NCBI GenBank assembly: GCA_905233415.1
Contig: CAJOEX010000004.1
Location: forward strand, 1-64,000
Length of the DNA stretch: 64,000 nt
Source of the DNA: Paludibacteraceae bacterium
GTDB lineage: Bacteria > Bacteroidota > Bacteroidia > Bacteroidales > Paludibacteraceae
Direction: 5' to 3'
In this document: piece by piece, positions 60,175 through 64,000 of the stretch
How positions within the stretch are numbered: the stretch's first letter is position 1
Layout: every line of letters starts with the position of its first letter
Program-made: the position numbers and the translations under genes
Notes under the pieces: generated by a model
Seen by the model: only the letters and a program-made list of their open reading frames with translations
What the model was told of the DNA's origin: nothing
Databases searched by the model: none

Positions 60175-61383
60175 ATGTTCAAACTACTCCTCATATTAAC
60201 CACGTTGCTGACGGATTCTGCCGCCACGGAAGTGAGTGTGCAAGGCACTTACGGCCAATCGACAATGCCCATTGTCGGTTCCCGAAACGGCGGATTTGCA
60301 GTGGAGGCAAACGCGATTTACGATTTTCCCGGAACCGAGCACCGCGTGTTCGGCGAAGCAAGTTACACATGGAATGAAAGCAGTGACAACAAATGGGTGG
60401 AGAATAGCGACCACGAACGTTTGTATCCTCTGTTGACCTGCGATACGGTGGGAGGAGGAATGCACACGGAAGATTATCATTTCCGTGGCGGTTACCGTAT
60501 GCTTCGAAAAAATATACTATGGCATATCGCATTGGAATACTCCGCGCGCCAGGCTTATCGCACCATAGACCCCCGTCCGCGCAACAAAGTTGCAAACCTG
60601 CAACTGGATGCTTCTGTCGGGTTCACCGCCAAGGAACATGCTTTTTCGTGGATAGCACAAATAGGACGCTACAAACAAAACAACGATATCAAGTTTTATT
60701 CTGAATTGGGTGAAGCGATGGTTTATCACTTGATTACGACGGAAGGCGAATATGCACGCTTTAACAGTTTCAAGTCCGCCTATTATCACGGATATAATGC
60801 CGGTTTGCAATTTTGTGTACAGCCTTTCTCACGCGGATTTCTCGCCGGTTTGGCATATGAGTTTTCCACCATTACGGAAGAGTTAAGCAGCAGTACCGCA
60901 ATTCCAATCGGCACGTTGCAAACCCACTGTATCTCGGCACAATTCGGCTATACAACCCCGGTCTGGCACATTTCAGCATATGGTGAATGGCGGCAACGCA
61001 ATGTATGGCAGGCTATATACGGCGATGCGGCGAATAACAACTACGAGTTGTTGTTAAACGAGCAACGCTATGCGGAACAACAGTACCGTGTCGGTGCCGC
61101 AGGCAGTTACACGCATGGGATGCCTGTCGGTAAGATAACATTTGCCGCAGCAGCGCATTATAACGCGTCATCCGTCCGCCAACAGACTACGACCAAACGC
61201 TTCCACGAACTGAGTGACGAACTGTTATCCCCAAAAGTTGGGATAAACGCTTCTGTGCGTTATGCGTTTCCTATTGCCCGCAAGATTTCGTTCTTCCTCA
61301 AACCGGCAGCAGTTTACCTCTATTACACCAAAACAACCCACCAAACATGGCAGGTTGTCTTGAATGCAGGTATTTGTTTCTAA
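60175..61383 (+). CDS. DUF6850 outer-membrane beta-barrel protein
   Basis: The 402-residue product begins with a short signal peptide (MFKLLLILTTLLTDSAATEV) and shows alternating barrel strands ending in aromatic residues (for example VFGEASYTWNES and ISAQFGYTTPVWHISAYGEW) up to LYYTKTTHQTWQVVLNAGIC. It fits the DUF6850 barrel that often follows DUF4876. I chose ATG 60175 over the TTG three bases earlier. It ends 1 nt before the convergent PepSY gene. Confidence 0.85.
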   Translation: MFKLLLILTTLLTDSAATEVSVQGTYGQSTMPIVGSRNGGFAVEANAIYDFPGTEHRVFGEASYTWNESSDNKWVENSDHERLYPLLTCDTVGGGMHTEDYHFRGGYRMLRKNILWHIALEYSARQAYRTIDPRPRNKVANLQLDASVGFTAKEHAFSWIAQIGRYKQNNDIKFYSELGEAMVYHLITTEGEYARFNSFKSAYYHGYNAGLQFCVQPFSRGFLAGLAYEFSTITEELSSSTAIPIGTLQTHCISAQFGYTTPVWHISAYGEWRQRNVWQAIYGDAANNNYELLLNEQRYAEQQYRVGAAGSYTHGMPVGKITFAAAAHYNASSVRQQTTTKRFHELSDELLSPKVGINASVRYAFPIARKISFFLKPAAVYLYYTKTTHQTWQVVLNAGICF

Positions 61384-61384
61384 A

Positions 61385-61924
61385 TTACAGGAACATAAAA
61401 ATCAGCGGAATAAGTATTCCGACAGCAAATTCGACACCTCCGATTCCGCACAGACCGTGCTTACCTTTGAGCATAACTAAGCCTGTCAAAACAACCAACA
61501 CGATGGCTCCTGCGAAGATGTCCGAGAACCACGTCCACGCTTTGCCGGGGATGTTATAGTGCAAATTACTCAAGCTGCCAAATATCGGGCGTTTCTTCAC
61601 TTGCTCCAATACACCGGTATGCGTAGTTAAGTCCACCGTAAGCGTACTGTTCCCTTTCAGAAACACCTTCAGCGTCGCACTGTCAGGATGATAGTGCTGA
61701 ATCTCCTTGCCGGACATACCGCACAACGCAAGCCATTCGTCAACACTTCCGTCAGCAGGCAGACTGTACTCGCTGCGGTTGATGGTATATTGGCTGTTGA
61801 ATGTTGCTTTATGGTTCAACGCGATACCGCTGATGGCATACACCAGCAATGTGCCTGCAAACACATAACTCAACTCGCGGTGGATTATCCGCATCCACTT
61901 TCGGAACTGTGCGCCGCTTTCCAT
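61385..61924 (-). CDS. PepSY-associated membrane protein
   Basis: The 179-residue product has two membrane helices near the N-terminus and C-terminus (LSYVFAGTLLVYAISGIALN and IFAGAIVLVVLTGLVMLKG) with a periplasmic middle, and the opening KWMRIIHRELSYV typical of PepSY-associated TM proteins. A final helix (FAVGILIPLIFMFL) ends the protein. PepSY-type proteins often accompany iron uptake and ferric reduction, which fits the TonB receptor locus it faces. It overlaps the upstream lipoprotein stop by one base (TAATG). Confidence 0.88.
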   Translation of the reverse strand: MESGAQFRKWMRIIHRELSYVFAGTLLVYAISGIALNHKATFNSQYTINRSEYSLPADGSVDEWLALCGMSGKEIQHYHPDSATLKVFLKGNSTLTVDLTTHTGVLEQVKKRPIFGSLSNLHYNIPGKAWTWFSDIFAGAIVLVVLTGLVMLKGKHGLCGIGGVEFAVGILIPLIFMFL

Positions 61925-62364
61925 TACTCGGTGATAATTTCGTAGCTGACTGCCTCCGCAAAGTATTTGCGGATGGCTTTCTTTTCGGTCTCGCAGCCGT
62001 TGTCGTCTTCACCGTGTTTCAGGCCGTCATCGGATACGTTCTCTTCGGGAATAACCTCAACGGCGTTCAGGATGCCGCGGACACGCACGATATTATTGAT
62101 GCACTCCGGTGCGAAGTTGCCCATCTTGGCGCCTTCCACGCGCAGAATACGGCTCTCGTCCGAACCCATAAGGAACGCCTTGCGGCCGCCGTGTTTGCAA
62201 AGATGACTGCATACGCCCTGGAACACAATGGTGTCGCCTACCAGTGAATCCGCTTGCGCATACACTTCGTCAATCGAGTAAATCACTTGCGCCTGTTGCG
62301 CCTGTTTCTGACAAGCAGTAAACGCCACTAACGCCACTGCCAAAATAACGAATAGTTTTTTCAT
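61924..62364 (-). CDS. Lipoprotein with OB-fold-like domain
   Basis: The 146-residue product has a lipoprotein signal (MKKLFVILAVALVAFTAC) and a beta-rich domain from about 25 to 105 (GDTIVFQGVCSHLCKHGGRK, RILRVEGAKMGNFAPECINN, IVRVRGIL) that looks like an OB-fold with three conserved cysteines. Similar small lipoproteins may bind metal; not proven. It overlaps both neighbours by 1-4 nt. Confidence 0.75.
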   Translation of the reverse strand: MKKLFVILAVALVAFTACQKQAQQAQVIYSIDEVYAQADSLVGDTIVFQGVCSHLCKHGGRKAFLMGSDESRILRVEGAKMGNFAPECINNIVRVRGILNAVEVIPEENVSDDGLKHGEDDNGCETEKKAIRKYFAEAVSYEIITE

Positions 62365-64000
62365 TTTTCTTGTCCTAATATTGAATATTCTTTATTGTCA
62401 CGAATAATTATTATTTGTCCGTTACGGAAGACTTTCCTGCGTCCCTGTTTTGCATCCTGGGTCTGAACGGTCTCCACGCCTTCCGGTTTCTCGTCATTCA
62501 AGTGAAATGCCACTAACGTGTTAAACCACATTCCGGCAATATTCACCGTATTACCGAACACCTTGAAATCTTGTCCGCCTTTAGAGCGCAATGCCAGGAG
62601 CACTTGCCCTTTGACAGCACTTGCATATACAATGGTTGACGAGCCGCCGCCGGTTGCCAGCACAGTGGTCACTCCGCGTTTGAAGTCACGACCGTAAGCC
62701 ACTTGGCTAATTGTCCCGAATTGGTAATTATAAACATACAACGAGTCATTTGTTTCAACCACACCGTGATTCAGGTTAAGCGTTTTATTGCCCATAACAG
62801 TTGCTTTTTTCAGACTGCCGTCCTCCGTACTGATAGCAAACAAATAACCATCGTTCATCGTGCTTAATTCCTCCCCGCCGCTGTGAATGGTCTGTCCGCC
62901 GAGTTCCACTGCTCCCTGTATACCGCCGGTCACATACAGTTCTTTTCCGTCTTGGGAAAGCAGTGTTTGGTAGAGAAGATTCCCCTGACGGTCATTATAG
63001 CGCACAATAGGCGTCGCCGCCAGCCACTCAACATCCAAGTTGTCCGTCAGACAAGCGTTCACCATACTTAACTCCTTCACATTGGCGCTCTTGCCGCCAA
63101 GTGCCAGCATTGCAGACTCTTCCGCTTTCGCAAGACAGGAAAAATAAAGTTTGCCGTTGCGGTATGCCACACAAGAGGGTTTGTCGGTTTGCACATCCCC
63201 GGAACTGATGATATGGGCAACATATTTCAAATCTTTGTCCAGTTTCAGGACAAAGCCGTTATACCGCGCGTTGGTAGTTGTACCATCCCACTCAGGTTGA
63301 GGACGGGCGGTAATTGTTTTATCGTCAATCCCCATATTCAGTGACTGTGAACCGGCAAGTATGATATTTCCGTCCTCACTCTCAACAGCAGCAGCCCACG
63401 AAAAAGCGTCCGTTGTCAGCCCGTCACCTTTGGCGGCCTGCTCGGTGCTGCACCACATATCTTTCACTATGGTTATGTTACCGTTCTTGTCAACACGCAC
63501 AAGCACCGGCTGATTAACCCACGCACCCGGATATTCAAGGTCATGACTGAACGCTTTACCGCCGGCATCAACTATGCGATAGAGCGGAGCCGTCACGCCG
63601 TCCTGCTTATTATGGTCGCTGTGCCGGAATTTGAGTGCCATGACAGCACCGCCGTCTTTGGTCGGCGCAACCGCACTTTGGCTGTCGTTCACATCACCGT
63701 CTTCGCTATGAACAGCCCACAATAACTTGCCGGCATTATCAAGCTTTGCCAATAGAAAGTTTTTGTTGTAACCGGAAGCCGTTCCGTACTCGGCACCACT
63801 GAAATACTGTCCGTCCAGAACGCCTGCATCGCTTGCCGACAACGACCCGTAATTTCCGAACACCAACGCCGAGCCGTCCGCATAATGGGCCACAAACTGA
63901 ATATTTGTCTGTGCTTTGGTTGTCTCGGTCGCAGAGAGGGTCTGCAACCAGTCAAACACCGGCTGAGCCTGTAAACTCATGGCACAAAGCACCATAAACA
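62361..64000 (-). CDS. Secreted propeller-like protein with short C-terminal tail, 5' end outside window
   Basis: The frame runs off the right edge; at least 545 residues are seen. The visible start (MVLCAMSLQAQPVFDWLQTL) is the end of a signal peptide, so the true start is beyond 64000. The protein has repeats of the SBBP/propeller type (GNYGSLSASDAGVLDG, GKLLWAVHSEDGDVNDSQSA, DGYLFAISTEDGSLKKATVM). The C-terminus GRRKVFRNGQIIIIRDNKEY belongs to the short tail family. It heads an operon with the OB-fold lipoprotein and the PepSY protein. Confidence 0.8.
   Translation of the reverse strand, partial: FMVLCAMSLQAQPVFDWLQTLSATETTKAQTNIQFVAHYADGSALVFGNYGSLSASDAGVLDGQYFSGAEYGTASGYNKNFLLAKLDNAGKLLWAVHSEDGDVNDSQSAVAPTKDGGAVMALKFRHSDHNKQDGVTAPLYRIVDAGGKAFSHDLEYPGAWVNQPVLVRVDKNGNITIVKDMWCSTEQAAKGDGLTTDAFSWAAAVESEDGNIILAGSQSLNMGIDDKTITARPQPEWDGTTTNARYNGFVLKLDKDLKYVAHIISSGDVQTDKPSCVAYRNGKLYFSCLAKAEESAMLALGGKSANVKELSMVNACLTDNLDVEWLAATPIVRYNDRQGNLLYQTLLSQDGKELYVTGGIQGAVELGGQTIHSGGEELSTMNDGYLFAISTEDGSLKKATVMGNKTLNLNHGVVETNDSLYVYNYQFGTISQVAYGRDFKRGVTTVLATGGGSSTIVYASAVKGQVLLALRSKGGQDFKVFGNTVNIAGMWFNTLVAFHLNDEKPEGVETVQTQDAKQGRRKVFRNGQIIIIRDNKEYSILGQEK

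Overview
The window is chromosomal DNA of a member of the Bacteroidetes, most likely order Bacteroidales (a gut or oral Paludibacteraceae/Porphyromonadaceae-like lineage is an inference). The signs are: about twenty promoters of the Bacteroidetes type (TTTG, 19-20 bp, TAnnTTTG); a giant secreted protein with a type IX secretion (T9SS) C-terminal tail; the T9SS regulator PorX; a TonB-dependent receptor with DUF4876 and DUF6850 partners; DUF5606; and an lpxD-lpxC-lpxA run. No phage, transposase, integrase, CRISPR array or plasmid functions were found. Most of the window is core chromosome with several surface-protein genes.

Layout. 0-1 kb: a secreted DUF1566-like protein and tRNA-Ala(GGC) with a folded leader. 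1-6 kb: a small glycan locus (FemAB/GNAT-like transferase, GT4 glycosyltransferase, asparagine-synthase-like protein, Wzx-type flippase). 6-9 kb: tonB and recG. 9-21 kb (minus strand): a 3397-residue T9SS protein followed by a Ser/Gly-rich two-TM protein, a small membrane protein, an S24/S26 peptidase-like protein and a PqqD-like protein, all closely spaced. 21-22.1 kb: a gene-poor interval with an 11-bp tandem repeat array, a strongly folded element, a candidate small RNA with its own promoter and terminator, and a purine-rich leader. 22-24 kb: a second secreted modular protein. 24-32 kb (minus strand): a long operon of outer-membrane barrel, HD phosphohydrolase, lpxD, lpxC, lpxA, glnS, an HsdR_N-like protein and a PhoH ATPase; rpsO stands alone just upstream. 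32.7-35.4 kb: two secreted or lipid-anchored proteins. 35.4-40.3 kb: rhomboid protease, HU, then adk-obg-ClC. 40.2-42.3 kb (minus strand): tsaC, a sugar transferase and a 55-residue xseB. 42.3-48 kb: a candidate small RNA, pckA with an unusual tail, then rfbD-DUF4153-DUF2461. 48-52.4 kb (minus strand): a PASTA protein, an RluA-family pseudouridine synthase, porX and an EEP hydrolase. 52.5-56.3 kb: a small acidic lipoprotein and a DUF5606-Nif3-zinc-ribbon-CotH operon. 56.4-64 kb: TonB-dependent receptor-DUF4876-DUF6850, converging on an operon of a secreted propeller-like protein, an OB-fold lipoprotein and a PepSY membrane protein.

Common themes. (1) Short tandem repeats whose unit (11 or 23 bp) is not a multiple of three lie inside four genes (the GNAT-like gene, the S24/S26 peptidase-like gene, glnS and obg), and another 11-bp array is intergenic. 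The 23-bp family occurs in two unrelated genes, as if it had been inserted into tolerant loops. (2) At four genes the TAnnTTTG element lies exactly 8 nt before the start codon, which predicts leaderless or nearly leaderless mRNAs. (3) Four secreted proteins end in a short related tail (R-[DN]-G-x-hydrophobics-G-x-x-Y) that resembles a stripped-down sorting signal, beside one full T9SS tail. (4) Two small RNAs are predicted from a promoter plus an intrinsic terminator on the same strand; they share the 8-mer GGTATTAG.
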